Positions 17,109 to 26,164 of a stretch of 38,067 bases of DNA are shown one piece after another. The notes under the pieces are model-generated. The model searched no databases. It worked only from the letters and a program-made list of their open reading frames with translations, and was not told where the DNA came from. Position 1 is the first letter of the stretch; every line of letters starts with the position of its first letter. The position numbers and the translations under genes are program-made. Source of the stretch: Sulfurirhabdus sp043759595 (GTDB taxonomy: Bacteria; Pseudomonadota; Gammaproteobacteria; Burkholderiales; SMCO01); assembly GCA_043759595.1 (NCBI GenBank), contig JAYVLG010000172.1, positions 1-38,067 on the forward strand. The letters run 5' to 3'.

Positions 17109-19070
17109 ATGACCAACGATAATCTAGTCGCCCAATTTGAAGCATACGGGGCTTGGCGCACCAATTTATCGGGCAGCATCAACGATTATCGGAACTGGCT
17201 TAACGAACAAGAATTAAATGATGCCCAGACAGACCTGCGCATCCAGCATTTGCTCGATCGCTTAAGTGAAGACAAGTTGAATGTTGCGTTTGTGGCAGAG
17301 TTTTCTCGTGGCAAATCAGAACTGATCAACGCTATTTTCTTTGCCGGATACAAACAGCGTCTGCTCCCTTCCAGTGCTGGCCGCACAACCATGTGCCCAA
17401 CAGAACTACTCTATGACGCCAGCAGAGAATCATCCATTCAGCTTCTGCCGATAGAAACACGGGCCACAGATACCACTACGACAGAATATAAGCGCTACCC
17501 TGAAGAATGGCACACGGTTGCGCTCGATACGACTTCTAGCGACGGCATGCTGGTTGCTTTCCAGCAAGTCAGTGAAACCAAACGAGTATCACTGGAAGAG
17601 GCGAAGAACTTTGGCCTCTACGATGAAAATGATCAGGACAGCATGCTGTCCGTTCATGATGACGGCACAGTGGATGTCCCTGCCTGGCGCCACGCGATCA
17701 TTAACTTCCCTCACCCGCTTCTGAAGCAAGGGCTGGTTATTCTGGATACACCAGGACTCAATGCCATCGGCACAGAGCCTGAACTGACGTTAAACCTCTT
17801 ACCGAATGCTCACGCCGTGTTGTTTATTCTGGCGGCAGATACCGGCGTCACCAAATCAGATATCGAAGTATGGCGTCACCATATTGGTAATGTTCAAGGC
17901 CGCCAAAAAGGCCGCCTGGTGGTGCTGAACAAAATTGACGGTTTATGGGACGAACTGAAGAATCAAGATCAGATTGACGCTGAACTCACCAAGCAAGTGA
18001 ACACCAGTGCTGAATTACTGGGACTTTCCCCTTCTCAGGTGTTCCCTGTATCGGCTCAAAAAGGATTGCTTGCAAAAGTGAATGACGATGAGGCACTCCT
18101 TGTCAAAAGCCGCTTGCCTGAATTAGAAAAAGCATTGAGCGAAGAACTTATCCCGTCAAAACAGGAAATCGTTCGGGATAACACTCAGAGTGAAGTGGAT
18201 GATTTAATCCATTCCACTCAATCCATTCTTGAAGCCCGCATGGCCAATATCCATGAACAACTGGAAGAATTGAAGTCCCTGCGCGGCAAGAATGAAGACG
18301 TGATCGAGCACATGATGAGCAAGGTCAAAAAGGATAAAGAATATTTTGAAAAGGGATTGCAGCGGTTTCAGGCGCTTCGCAGTGTTTTTTCACAGCAGAC
18401 CAACATTCTGTTCACACATCTTGGCATGGAATCGTTAAAAGATGAGGTGAAAAGCACGCGTATGGCGATGGTGAACAGCCGCTTTACCAAAGGCATTCGC
18501 GAAGCAATGAATAACTTCTTCAAGAACGTGAATGGCAGTTTCGGAAAATCTGCCGAGCAGATTGAAGAAATCAAAACCATGATGAACGCTATGTATCAGA
18601 AATTTAGCGAAGAGCATGGCTTGAATTCAATTACCCCGGCCCCTTTTTCCACCATGAAATATGTCAAGGAAATCGGCCGTCTGGAAAAAACCTACAATGA
18701 GCACTTCAGCACCATGGCCATGCTCACCAACGAACAATACTCACTGACTTCCAAGTTTTTTGAAACCATGGCAAGCCGCGTGGTGCATGTTTATGAAGTA
18801 GCTAACCGGGATGTGGAAAACTGGCTGAAAGCCGTTATGTCCCCGATGGAAACACAAGTTCGCGAGCACCAGCTCCAACTGCGTCGCCGCCTGGAAAGTA
18901 TCAAGCGCATTCATAAAGCGACTGACACGCTGGAAGACCGTATCAGCGAACTAGAGCACATGAACGGAAGCGTGAACACCCAACTCACTGACCTGAAAAT
19001 TCTGCATCGGCAGGTCGAAAACATGCTGTCTAATGCGAAAAATGAAGAACTGATGGCTTCTGCCGGATAA
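17109..19070 (+). CDS. Dynamin-family GTPase
   Basis: This 653-residue protein has an N-terminal GTPase domain and a long helical C-terminal half. G1 is AEFSRGKS (63-70), where the first Gly of the usual GxxxxGKS is Ala. G2 lies in GRTTMCPTEL, G3 is DTPG (213-216) and G4 is NKID (274-277). From about 350 onward heptad-rich helices dominate. No membrane span is visible, and binding may be through the helical paddle. Bacterial dynamin-like proteins remodel or protect membranes, but the role of this subgroup is not established. ATG 17109 has GGGGA upstream. The gene appears to be monocistronic, with a terminator at 19136. Confidence 0.9.
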   Translation: MTNDNLVAQFEAYGAWRTNLSGSINDYRNWLNEQELNDAQTDLRIQHLLDRLSEDKLNVAFVAEFSRGKSELINAIFFAGYKQRLLPSSAGRTTMCPTELLYDASRESSIQLLPIETRATDTTTTEYKRYPEEWHTVALDTTSSDGMLVAFQQVSETKRVSLEEAKNFGLYDENDQDSMLSVHDDGTVDVPAWRHAIINFPHPLLKQGLVILDTPGLNAIGTEPELTLNLLPNAHAVLFILAADTGVTKSDIEVWRHHIGNVQGRQKGRLVVLNKIDGLWDELKNQDQIDAELTKQVNTSAELLGLSPSQVFPVSAQKGLLAKVNDDEALLVKSRLPELEKALSEELIPSKQEIVRDNTQSEVDDLIHSTQSILEARMANIHEQLEELKSLRGKNEDVIEHMMSKVKKDKEYFEKGLQRFQALRSVFSQQTNILFTHLGMESLKDEVKSTRMAMVNSRFTKGIREAMNNFFKNVNGSFGKSAEQIEEIKTMMNAMYQKFSEEHGLNSITPAPFSTMKYVKEIGRLEKTYNEHFSTMAMLTNEQYSLTSKFFETMASRVVHVYEVANRDVENWLKAVMSPMETQVREHQLQLRRRLESIKRIHKATDTLEDRISELEHMNGSVNTQLTDLKILHRQVENMLSNAKNEELMASAG

Positions 19071-19135
19071 GAAGAAGGGAGGGTTAGAACAAAGTTAACA
19101 CTAACTTTCCAGTATTGCCTGCAAAGGCAAACTTG

Positions 19136-19170
19136 ATGCCCTGCACTGGATTCAAAGGCAGGGCATTTTT
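19136..19170 (+). terminator. Terminator of the dynamin gene
   Basis: ATGCCCTGC (19136-19144) and GCAGGGCAT (19158-19166) form a perfect 9-bp stem with a 13-base loop, followed by TTTTTATAT on the plus strand. It lies 65 bases past the dynamin stop and just before the convergent ferredoxin gene ends. A smaller stem (TTGCCT/AGGCAA) precedes it. Confidence 0.85.
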
Positions 19171-19179
19171 ATATCTGTT

Positions 19180-19428
19180 CTAGCCTGCCTGACCTGTAAT
19201 CAGCTCATATTTTTCCTGCAACTGATCTTTCGTTTCTTCTATTCCTGTCAGAATACAATCAACCGGACAAACTTCAATGCACTGCGGCACATCATAATGC
19301 CCCACACATTCTGTGCACAGATTATGATCAATGACATAAATTTCATCACCTTGAGAAATTGCACCATTGGGGCACTCAGGTTCACACACATCACAATTGA
19401 TGCACTCATCGGTAATCATTAACGACAT
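19180..19428 (-). CDS. YfhL-type 2[4Fe-4S] ferredoxin
   Basis: This 82-residue ferredoxin has two cluster motifs: CINCDVCEPECP at the N terminus and CTEC...CIEVCPVDC further on. The insertion between Cys residues in the second motif (VGHYDVPQ) and the C-terminal helix are typical of the Allochromatium-type/YfhL group, whose clusters have unusually low potentials. It acts as a soluble electron carrier; the partner is unknown. It is 80 bases downstream of coaD on the same strand, and rsmD-coaD-fdx is a familiar order in betaproteobacteria, so it may be cotranscribed. Confidence 0.95.
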   Translation of the reverse strand: MSLMITDECINCDVCEPECPNGAISQGDEIYVIDHNLCTECVGHYDVPQCIEVCPVDCILTGIEETKDQLQEKYELITGQAG

Positions 19429-19508
19429 AGCTAATTCTCTACTAATTTAATCAAGTATATTATAACCGCCAATTCAATTCTTTCGTAGCCCCCAGATGGG
19501 TAGGATGC

Positions 19509-19997
19509 TCAAGAATGATTTGCCTGCAGCTTTTCATTGAACCTGGACTGTATCGAAGGATGCACAAACTGGCTTACATCCCCCCCTAACAATGCAATTT
19601 CCCTCACCATACTGGCTGAGATAAACATATATTGTTCCGCAGGCGTCAAAAACAAGGTTTCAACATCCGGATTCAGATTCCGGTTCATTCCTGCCAATTG
19701 AAATTCATATTCAAAATCTGAAACAGCTCGTAAACCTCGCAGGACTATTCCCGCCTGCTGTTCACGCACAAAATCTATTAATAGCCCTGCAAACCCTGTC
19801 ACTTTCACGTTTGAGTAGGATTTCAACACCTGCCGTGCCATTTCCACGCGCTCTTCCAGCGTAAAATATGAGCTTTTATTTCTGTTGTCTGCGACTGCCA
19901 CCACCACTTCGTCGAACAACAAGGCGGCGCGACGAATCAAATCTTCGTGACCACGGGTGATAGGGTCAAATGTACCTGGATAGACAACTTTAAGCAT
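19509..19997 (-). CDS. coaD: Phosphopantetheine adenylyltransferase
   Basis: CoaD transfers AMP from ATP to 4'-phosphopantetheine, the penultimate step of coenzyme A synthesis. The 162-residue length is standard. The nucleotidyltransferase motif YPGTFDPITRGHEDL carries the TxGH site, GLRAVSDFEYEFQLAGMNR is the conserved substrate segment, and ISASMVREIALLGGDVSQFV is the C-terminal ATP loop. ATG 19997 lies within the end of rsmD (8-base overlap), which indicates translational coupling. Confidence 0.97.
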   Translation of the reverse strand: MLKVVYPGTFDPITRGHEDLIRRAALLFDEVVVAVADNRNKSSYFTLEERVEMARQVLKSYSNVKVTGFAGLLIDFVREQQAGIVLRGLRAVSDFEYEFQLAGMNRNLNPDVETLFLTPAEQYMFISASMVREIALLGGDVSQFVHPSIQSRFNEKLQANHS

Positions 19998-20550
19998 GGG
20001 TTCGCTTCAATAAATGGAAATGTACCTGCCCTGCGCGACTGCTTCGCCAGACCTCCCACCCTTCGCCTGGATCTATTGCACCTTCGCTTTCTACGTACAC
20101 CACACCATCTGGCGTCAATCGCTCTGGCAGTAGTGGCAAAATTTTAGGCAGGTATTCCTGACGAAAAGGTGGATCGAGAAAAATCACATTGTATTGACGC
20201 ATTTCCCGAGATAGAAATTGTACTCCATCTGCGTGATTCATTTCCACGTTCAGCGCTTTTAGCAATTCGGCATTTTTTTTCAGTGCATCCAGAACCGGGC
20301 GATTTTGTTCCACCATCACCAGCTGTTTTGCACCACGTGAAAGGGCTTCAAATCCCAATGCACCACTGCCCGCAAACAAATCCAGACAGGTCTTTCCATA
20401 TAAAGTCTGGCCCAGCCAGTTGAAAAGTGTTTCCCTCACTCGATCAGGGGTTGGTCGCAAGCCTGCCTGATTAGGAAAATTGAGTGTGCGACTGCGCCAA
20501 TCTCCGCCAATTATCCTGACTCGATTTAATGTTCCAGTTTTGACTTTCAC
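19990..20550 (-). CDS. rsmD: 16S rRNA (guanine(966)-N(2))-methyltransferase RsmD
   Basis: RsmD methylates G966 of 16S rRNA using S-adenosylmethionine. The 186-residue protein shows RIIGGDWRSRTL at the N terminus, the RPTPDRVRETLFNWL segment, the SAM motif LDLFAGSGALGFEALSRGA, and the catalytic FLDPPF (DPPF of N-methyltransferases). The predicted start is GTG 20550, which shares one base with the TAG stop of the preceding M16 gene. No good ribosome site is seen, so coupled re-initiation is likely. coaD overlaps its end. Confidence 0.95.
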   Translation of the reverse strand: MKVKTGTLNRVRIIGGDWRSRTLNFPNQAGLRPTPDRVRETLFNWLGQTLYGKTCLDLFAGSGALGFEALSRGAKQLVMVEQNRPVLDALKKNAELLKALNVEMNHADGVQFLSREMRQYNVIFLDPPFRQEYLPKILPLLPERLTPDGVVYVESEGAIDPGEGWEVWRSSRAGQVHFHLLKRTHA

Positions 20551-21974
20551 TATTTTACCGGTTGCTCCACCTTGTCCGCCTGCTTACCCCCACCTACCAC
20601 GACCAATACCATTCGGTCGGGGTGAACATGACGCGCAAAAGCCTGTTTGATCTTTTCCAGCGATACTTTTTCAACGTTCCCGACGAAGTCATCCAGGTAT
20701 GTGAGTGGCAAGCCATAAAAACCAATCACACTCAAATATTCAAGTATCTTTTTATTGCTGTCGATACGCAGGGGAAATCCGCCCATAAGGTTATTTTTGG
20801 CCTGTTTAAGTTCTGCTGCCGCAGGGCCTTTGGCAATGAAATCCTTCAGCACGTTACGCACAATTTTCACTGCTTCATCGGTTTGCTCTTTTTTGGTCTG
20901 CAGCCCAATCTGGAAAGGTCCTTCCTGGCTCATTGGCATAAAATAACTGCTTGCACTATAAGCAAGTCCTCGCTTTTCCCTGACTTCATTAGTCAGTCTT
21001 GAATCAAATCCCCCTCCGCCCAACACATAATTTCCTACTAACAACGGGAAGTAGTCCGGGTCCCCACGACGCACGCCGGGCTCCCCCATCAGGATATGAC
21101 TTTGCGAAGCAGGATGAGGGATATATTTGTCCACTTCCGCAGTCAAACCAAGCACATCGGGTTGCACTTTAGCCGCTGTGGATGGAGGCAAAGAATCGCT
21201 CACTTGTCGCGCTATCGCTTCTGCCTCTGCGCGACTAATGTCGCCCATCAATGCAATCACAGCACTGCCAGCCGTGTAGTTGGCGCGATAAAATGCTGTC
21301 AGATCGTCCCGCGTGAGCAAACTCACCGTTGCCACTTCGCCCGAAGGTTGAAGGGCATAGGGATGATTACCATACAGTGCGGCATAAAATGCTTTATCAC
21401 CAATGCTGGCAGGCTGGGTTTCCGCTTCTTTCAACGCTGCAATAATGCGGGCCTTTTCGCGCTCCAATATTGGCTGAGGAAAGTCCGGCTGCTGCAGCAC
21501 TTTGGCCAAAATTCCCAGCGATTGCTTGCGCTCCCGTTCTGCACTTAATGTCCGCAATGATACTCCGGCTCTGTCCCTGTCAAAATGACCACCCAGCTCT
21601 GCACCAACATCTGCTATGGAACGGGATATTTCATCGTCAGAGAGTCCCGCCGCACCCAAATCCAGCATATGCAGCACCAGACTTGCTGCGCCTGATTTAG
21701 CAGGATCATCGCGACTGCTACCGGCAACGAAGTCCACATTAATATCCAGTAGTGGCAAATCATGATTTTCTACAAAATAAACTTTTGCCCCTTTCTCGGT
21801 TTGCCAATGTTGAATTGGCAAAGCTGCCTGCGCCACAGATACCAGCAATAAAGAAACAACCCCGCAGGTAACAGCTATCGTCAGGCTGCGAACTCGTCGA
21901 ACGGCCAGGCCGAATAATTTCGACCTGGCATTTTTTTCTGCTTTCATGATGGATCTCGAACTTGTTTGTGCCAT
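20550..21974 (-). CDS. M16-family peptidase-like protein lacking the zinc motif
   Basis: This is an M16B protein of about 474 residues. A basic N terminus is followed by a signal peptide (about 26-50, ending VAQA). The inverted zinc site HxxEH is absent: the aligned region reads SLVLHMLDLGAAG (about 99-110). The C-terminal half keeps the substrate-gripping LTNEVREKRGLAYSASSYF segment. In the M16B family such subunits pair with a catalytic partner, here the gene just upstream. ATG 21974 is chosen because AAGGA lies seven bases upstream; longer starts overlap the partner gene. It begins 40 bases after the partner's stop. It is probably periplasmic. Confidence 0.9.
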   Translation of the reverse strand: MAQTSSRSIMKAEKNARSKLFGLAVRRVRSLTIAVTCGVVSLLLVSVAQAALPIQHWQTEKGAKVYFVENHDLPLLDINVDFVAGSSRDDPAKSGAASLVLHMLDLGAAGLSDDEISRSIADVGAELGGHFDRDRAGVSLRTLSAERERKQSLGILAKVLQQPDFPQPILEREKARIIAALKEAETQPASIGDKAFYAALYGNHPYALQPSGEVATVSLLTRDDLTAFYRANYTAGSAVIALMGDISRAEAEAIARQVSDSLPPSTAAKVQPDVLGLTAEVDKYIPHPASQSHILMGEPGVRRGDPDYFPLLVGNYVLGGGGFDSRLTNEVREKRGLAYSASSYFMPMSQEGPFQIGLQTKKEQTDEAVKIVRNVLKDFIAKGPAAAELKQAKNNLMGGFPLRIDSNKKILEYLSVIGFYGLPLTYLDDFVGNVEKVSLEKIKQAFARHVHPDRMVLVVVGGGKQADKVEQPVK

Positions 21975-22014
21975 GTTGTTTCCTTTGACCTCCACCGAAA
22001 AATTAGCGATGCCG

Positions 22015-23391
22015 TTATTCATGAGGCAATCCCTTTGGCGGTGCCATGGGTTTTTTGCCTTCCAATGGCTGAGGATCAAGCGTAGCAACAGTCAAACTGT
22101 CATCAACCAGATACTTGCGCGCCACTTCCTGTACCTGCGCAGGAGTCACTGCCTTTAACTTGGCAAGGCGTGTGTCTAGTGACTTATACGAGACTCCCGC
22201 AATTTCATACTCACCAATCAACATGGCCTGGTAAAACATGGAATCGCGCTGATAGACCTGCCCTGCAATCACTTGCGCCTTAACCCGCTGAAGTTCGTCC
22301 TCAGTCACGCCTTCATTTTTAATTTTCTCAATCTGTTCGCGTAACGCAAGCTCAAGGTCTTCAATTTTCTTGCCTTCGCTTGGCGTACCATCCAGCACAA
22401 ACATGCCCGGCCCGCGTGCAACTGAATCATAACCCGCACCAACTGAGCTGGCGATGCGCGCTTCTCTCACCAGAGACTTATTCAGACGGGCAGATTCGTT
22501 TCCGTCCAGTACGCCTGCGAGCATTTCCAGCGCATACGGTTCCCAGTCCTTTTCAGGATCGTGTAACACTGGCGCATGGTAGCCCATCATCATGTAGGGT
22601 AATTTTGCAGGTGCTTTGACGTTAACACGCCGTATGCCTTGCTGTTCTGGCTCTATCTGTGGCTTGCGTGCTGGCAACGGTCTGACTTTGGCAGTGCCAA
22701 AATATTTTTCTGCCAGCTTGAACACTGCTTGGGGCTGCACATCGCCCACCACCACCAACACTGCATTATTGGGGGCATACCAACGATGATACCAGTCGCG
22801 GGCATTCTGTCCTGTCATGTTTTCCAGATCATTCATCCAGCCGATAATGGGGCGACGATAGGGATGCGCCTGGTACGCAGTTGAATTCAAACTCTCATAA
22901 ACCAGTGCCTGCGGTTTGTCATCGGTTCGCCAGCGGCGCTCTTCCATCACCACTTTAATTTCTTTGCCGAATTCCTTATCAGTCAGTTGCAGATTCTGCA
23001 TGCGATCGGCTTCCAGCTTGAATGACAATTCCAGTTTGGATTTTTGCAACTGCTGGAAATACGCAGTGTGATCGCGACTGGTAAAAGCATTATCGCGTCC
23101 TCCCGCTGCAGCAATCAATTTTGAAAATTCGCCCGTAGGAACACTTGGTGTACCCTTAAACATCATATGCTCCAGGACATGAGCCACACCTGTAGTGCCG
23201 TTGAACTCATCAATACTGCCAGCCCGATACCAAACCTGGGAAACCACTACTGGCGCACGATGATCTTCTTTTACGATCACCTTTAAACCATTCTTCAGTG
23301 TGTGTTCATAAGGGTTTGCCGACGTTGCCAATGGCTGTACCAAGACAGTCAGCAAAAGAGAAAAACCGGTAATTCGAGAAATTCGTGTCAT
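22015..23391 (-). CDS. M16-family zinc metallopeptidase (catalytic subunit)
   Basis: This 458-residue protein has a signal peptide (about 1-25, ending LATSA). The zinc and catalytic motif HVLEH is at 71-75, and the third ligand Glu is expected at E150 or E151 in VVMEERRW. NAFTSRDHTAYFQQ and the second M16 domain (about 200-440) are conserved. It is an active-type pitrilysin/processing-peptidase homologue acting in the periplasm on unknown peptides, presumably as a dimer with the non-catalytic protein encoded next. ATG 23391 is chosen because it starts the signal peptide; an ATG eight codons earlier is possible. It is divergent from ftsY. Confidence 0.93.
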   Translation of the reverse strand: MTRISRITGFSLLLTVLVQPLATSANPYEHTLKNGLKVIVKEDHRAPVVVSQVWYRAGSIDEFNGTTGVAHVLEHMMFKGTPSVPTGEFSKLIAAAGGRDNAFTSRDHTAYFQQLQKSKLELSFKLEADRMQNLQLTDKEFGKEIKVVMEERRWRTDDKPQALVYESLNSTAYQAHPYRRPIIGWMNDLENMTGQNARDWYHRWYAPNNAVLVVVGDVQPQAVFKLAEKYFGTAKVRPLPARKPQIEPEQQGIRRVNVKAPAKLPYMMMGYHAPVLHDPEKDWEPYALEMLAGVLDGNESARLNKSLVREARIASSVGAGYDSVARGPGMFVLDGTPSEGKKIEDLELALREQIEKIKNEGVTEDELQRVKAQVIAGQVYQRDSMFYQAMLIGEYEIAGVSYKSLDTRLAKLKAVTPAQVQEVARKYLVDDSLTVATLDPQPLEGKKPMAPPKGLPHE

Positions 23392-23517
23392 TATGGGTAG
23401 CCTAACATCCATCAAAAAGCATAAAATTGGAATATTCGTTTTACAACCTGTGATTAAAACAGAAAACTACAAATGCTTGCTAGTTTCTTTTTTCTCACCT
23501 TCTGACAATCAGACTTC

Positions 23518-24609
23518 ATGTTTAGTTTCTTTAAATCAAAAGCAAAAGATAAAACCCCCGCTGCCCCCCCCGTTGAAGATGCGCCCATCGCCGAGCATGG
23601 GGCGGAATTCGCTCCTGTAACAGCGGATCAGGTCGATTCAGAGCCGGCTCTCACTGCAGCAGAAGTGTCTTCTGATGCAGAGCCTCCTCCAGCCAAGCCC
23701 CTGAGCTGGGCCGCCAGATTGAAGCAGGGATTATCCCGTACTCGGGAACAGTTAGGCAAACAACTTACTTCCGTTTTTGTCAGAAACGTCAAAATTGACG
23801 AAGAGTTGTACGAAGAGCTAGAGTCAATTCTATTGTCAGCTGATGTTGGTATAGATGCCACTACTTTTCTGCTTGAAGATTTGCGCAAAAGAGTCAAGCG
23901 CGAAAAATTGACGGATTCAAATCAATTGCAAGGCGTATTGCAGCAAGCCATGCAAGATTTGCTACTGCCTCTCGAACAGCCACTGCAAACCGAGCAAAAC
24001 AAACCCTTCATCATTATGATGGTTGGCGTAAATGGTGCGGGCAAGACTACAACGATTGGCAAACTGGCTAAATATTTTCAGTCCCAGGGAAAATCTGTTT
24101 TACTTGCTGCCGGCGATACTTTCCGCGCGGCGGCACGGGAACAGCTTGTTGTGTGGGGAGAGCGCAACAATGTCACCGTGATTACGCAGGAAAGCGGGGA
24201 TTCTGCTGCGGTAATTTTCGATGCCATTAATGCTGCAAAGGCTCGCGGTATTGACATCGTTCTGGCAGATACCGCAGGCCGTCTGCCCACTCAACTGCAC
24301 CTGATGGAAGAACTCAAAAAAGTCAAACGGGTCATCGCTAAAGCTGATCCTACCGCCCCCCATGAAATCATTCTGGTTCTGGATGCGAACACGGGACAAA
24401 ATGCGGTTGCCCAGGTTAAATCTTTCGATGACGCCATTGGCGTCACTGGACTGGTACTTACAAAGCTTGATGGCACAGCCAAAGGTGGTGTCATCTCAGC
24501 CATAGCCAAGGTTCGCCCCATCCCCATCCGTTTTATCGGCGTTGGTGAAACCATGGATGACTTGCGCCCATTTGTAGCCAGGGAATTTGTTGAGGCGTTG
24601 TTTGAATGA
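23518..24609 (+). CDS. ftsY: Signal recognition particle receptor FtsY
   Basis: FtsY is the membrane-associated GTPase that docks SRP-ribosome complexes at the translocon. It has 363 residues, with a short acidic/Pro-Ala-rich A domain (about 1-62) and the NG domain after it. G1 is GVNGAGKTTT (170-179), the conserved DTFRAAAREQL is at 200-210, G3 is DTAGR (251-255), G4 is TKLD (315-318), and the closing GVGETMDDLRPF is present. The A domain is shorter than in E. coli. ATG 23518 has no clear ribosome site. The last four bases overlap ftsE, so ftsY-ftsE-ftsX form one operon. Confidence 0.97.
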   Translation: MFSFFKSKAKDKTPAAPPVEDAPIAEHGAEFAPVTADQVDSEPALTAAEVSSDAEPPPAKPLSWAARLKQGLSRTREQLGKQLTSVFVRNVKIDEELYEELESILLSADVGIDATTFLLEDLRKRVKREKLTDSNQLQGVLQQAMQDLLLPLEQPLQTEQNKPFIIMMVGVNGAGKTTTIGKLAKYFQSQGKSVLLAAGDTFRAAAREQLVVWGERNNVTVITQESGDSAAVIFDAINAAKARGIDIVLADTAGRLPTQLHLMEELKKVKRVIAKADPTAPHEIILVLDANTGQNAVAQVKSFDDAIGVTGLVLTKLDGTAKGGVISAIAKVRPIPIRFIGVGETMDDLRPFVAREFVEALFE

Positions 24610-25259
24610 TCGAATTTAGTCAGGTAAGTAAACGTTTCCCCGGTGGTCATGAAGCTTTAAAATCTGTTTCCTTCTCCATTGAAAAAGGTGAGATGGTGTT
24701 TCTTACAGGCCATTCCGGTGCAGGGAAAAGTACATTATTGAAACTGGTTGCCGCTATCGAATTACCCACCAGTGGCAGCGTTGTAGTCAGCGGGCAAAAC
24801 ATCGGCAAAATGCGCAAAGCTGCCGTTCCTTACCTTCGTCGAAATCTTGGCCTGATTTTCCAGGATCATAAATTGCTCTATGACCGGAGTGTTTTTGAAA
24901 ACGTGCTTTTACCGCTTCAAATAAGTGGCTTTGACCGTTCTGAATCGGCTAAACGCGTGCGTGCGGCATTAGACAAAGTTGGTCTGCTCGGTAAAGAAAA
25001 AATGCTACCCATCACGCTTTCAGGCGGTGAACAGCAACGATTGTGTATCGCTCGGGCTATTGTTAATCGCCCTGCCATTTTACTGGCAGACGAACCCACC
25101 GGAAACCTCGACAGCGCTTACGCGCACGACATCATGGACATGTTTCAGTCTTTTAACCAGGTGGGCGTGACGATGCTCATTTCCACCCATGATGAACATA
25201 CCGTTGAACGTATAGGCGGAAGAGTGATTCATTTGCAGCAAGGCGAGCTAATATCATGA
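24606..25259 (+). CDS. ftsE: Cell division ATP-binding protein FtsE
   Basis: FtsE is the ATPase of the FtsEX complex, which controls septal peptidoglycan hydrolases through periplasmic activators. It has 217 residues. Walker A is GHSGAGKST, the signature is LSGGEQQR, and Walker B reads ILLADEPTGNLD with the switch STHD. The family-specific start MIEFSQVSKRFPGGHEAL is present. The gene starts inside the ftsY stop (ATGA) and its own stop overlaps the ftsX start in the same way. Confidence 0.97.
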   Translation: MIEFSQVSKRFPGGHEALKSVSFSIEKGEMVFLTGHSGAGKSTLLKLVAAIELPTSGSVVVSGQNIGKMRKAAVPYLRRNLGLIFQDHKLLYDRSVFENVLLPLQISGFDRSESAKRVRAALDKVGLLGKEKMLPITLSGGEQQRLCIARAIVNRPAILLADEPTGNLDSAYAHDIMDMFQSFNQVGVTMLISTHDEHTVERIGGRVIHLQQGELIS

Positions 25260-26164
25260 GCAACTGGCTAGCCAATCACTGGTACAATTTTTTACTTGTC
25301 TTTCGACGCCTGCTACGTACCCCATTCTCAAGTTTACTGACGATTTCAGTCATTGGTATTACTTTAAGCCTGCCGGCCGGCTTGTTTGCCTTGCTTCAGA
25401 ATATGAGTACAGTGGTGGCGAACATTCAGGGCGAACCACAAATCAGTGTTTTTTTATCCCTCACTGCCTCCAGTGCGGACGTCAAACAGATAGAAACACA
25501 ATTGAAACAAAATCAAGACATCCAGTCTTATGAGTTTATTTCTCGTGATCAGGCATTGCTAGAAATGAAACAAACCCCCGGTATGGACCCGATAATTACC
25601 AGCCTGGATCGCAACCCGTTACCGGACGCCTTCATTATTCATCTCAAAGTAACCGCCCCGGATGCACTCGCCCAACTGGATGAAAAGCTCAGTCAAATAC
25701 CAAATGTTGCCCATACACAACTGGACTCAGCCTGGGCAAAGCGTCTATTTACATTCATGCGCCTCGGACAGCAAGTCATTCTGATTCTAGCGGCTTTGCT
25801 AGGGATTGCACTTATTGCCATAACCGGCAATACCATCCGCCTGCAAATTTTAACTCAACGCGAAGAAATTGAAGTAAGCAAACTAATCGGCGCTGCGGAT
25901 GCATTTATTCGACGCCCTTTTTTATATCATGGCGCTTTGCAAGGGCTAGCCGGCGGCGGAGCGGCGCTTGCGATCGTCTCTATCAGCTTTTCGTTGCTGA
26001 ATACCAACGTGACCGAACTGGCCCAGCTTTACAGCAGCGATTTTCAATTGCATATGCTGCCAATCAAGGAAAGTATGTTTATTTTGCTTCTGTCTACTTT
26101 ACTTGGCTGGTTTGGTGCCTATATTGCAGTATGGCGTTATCTGCGACATATCGAGCCAAGTTAA
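25256..26164 (+). CDS. ftsX: Cell division protein FtsX
   Basis: FtsX is the membrane subunit of FtsEX. The 302-residue protein has one span near the N terminus (about 22-45) and a periplasmic domain of about 110 residues (AxxSADVKQIETQLK...). Three further spans follow, at about 170-190, 225-245 and 265-290. The segment NTIRLQILTQREEIEVSKLIGA is the conserved FtsX cytoplasmic motif. It is the last gene of the operon. In related genomes rpoH often follows at once, but here about 3.9 kb separates them. Confidence 0.96.
   Translation: MSNWLANHWYNFLLVFRRLLRTPFSSLLTISVIGITLSLPAGLFALLQNMSTVVANIQGEPQISVFLSLTASSADVKQIETQLKQNQDIQSYEFISRDQALLEMKQTPGMDPIITSLDRNPLPDAFIIHLKVTAPDALAQLDEKLSQIPNVAHTQLDSAWAKRLFTFMRLGQQVILILAALLGIALIAITGNTIRLQILTQREEIEVSKLIGAADAFIRRPFLYHGALQGLAGGGAALAIVSISFSLLNTNVTELAQLYSSDFQLHMLPIKESMFILLLSTLLGWFGAYIAVWRYLRHIEPS

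Noticed and set aside
22015..22088. Long N-terminal extension of the second M16 gene overlapping the first
   Set aside because: The extended start lacks a ribosome site and would precede the signal peptide; AAGGA before ATG 21974 fits better.
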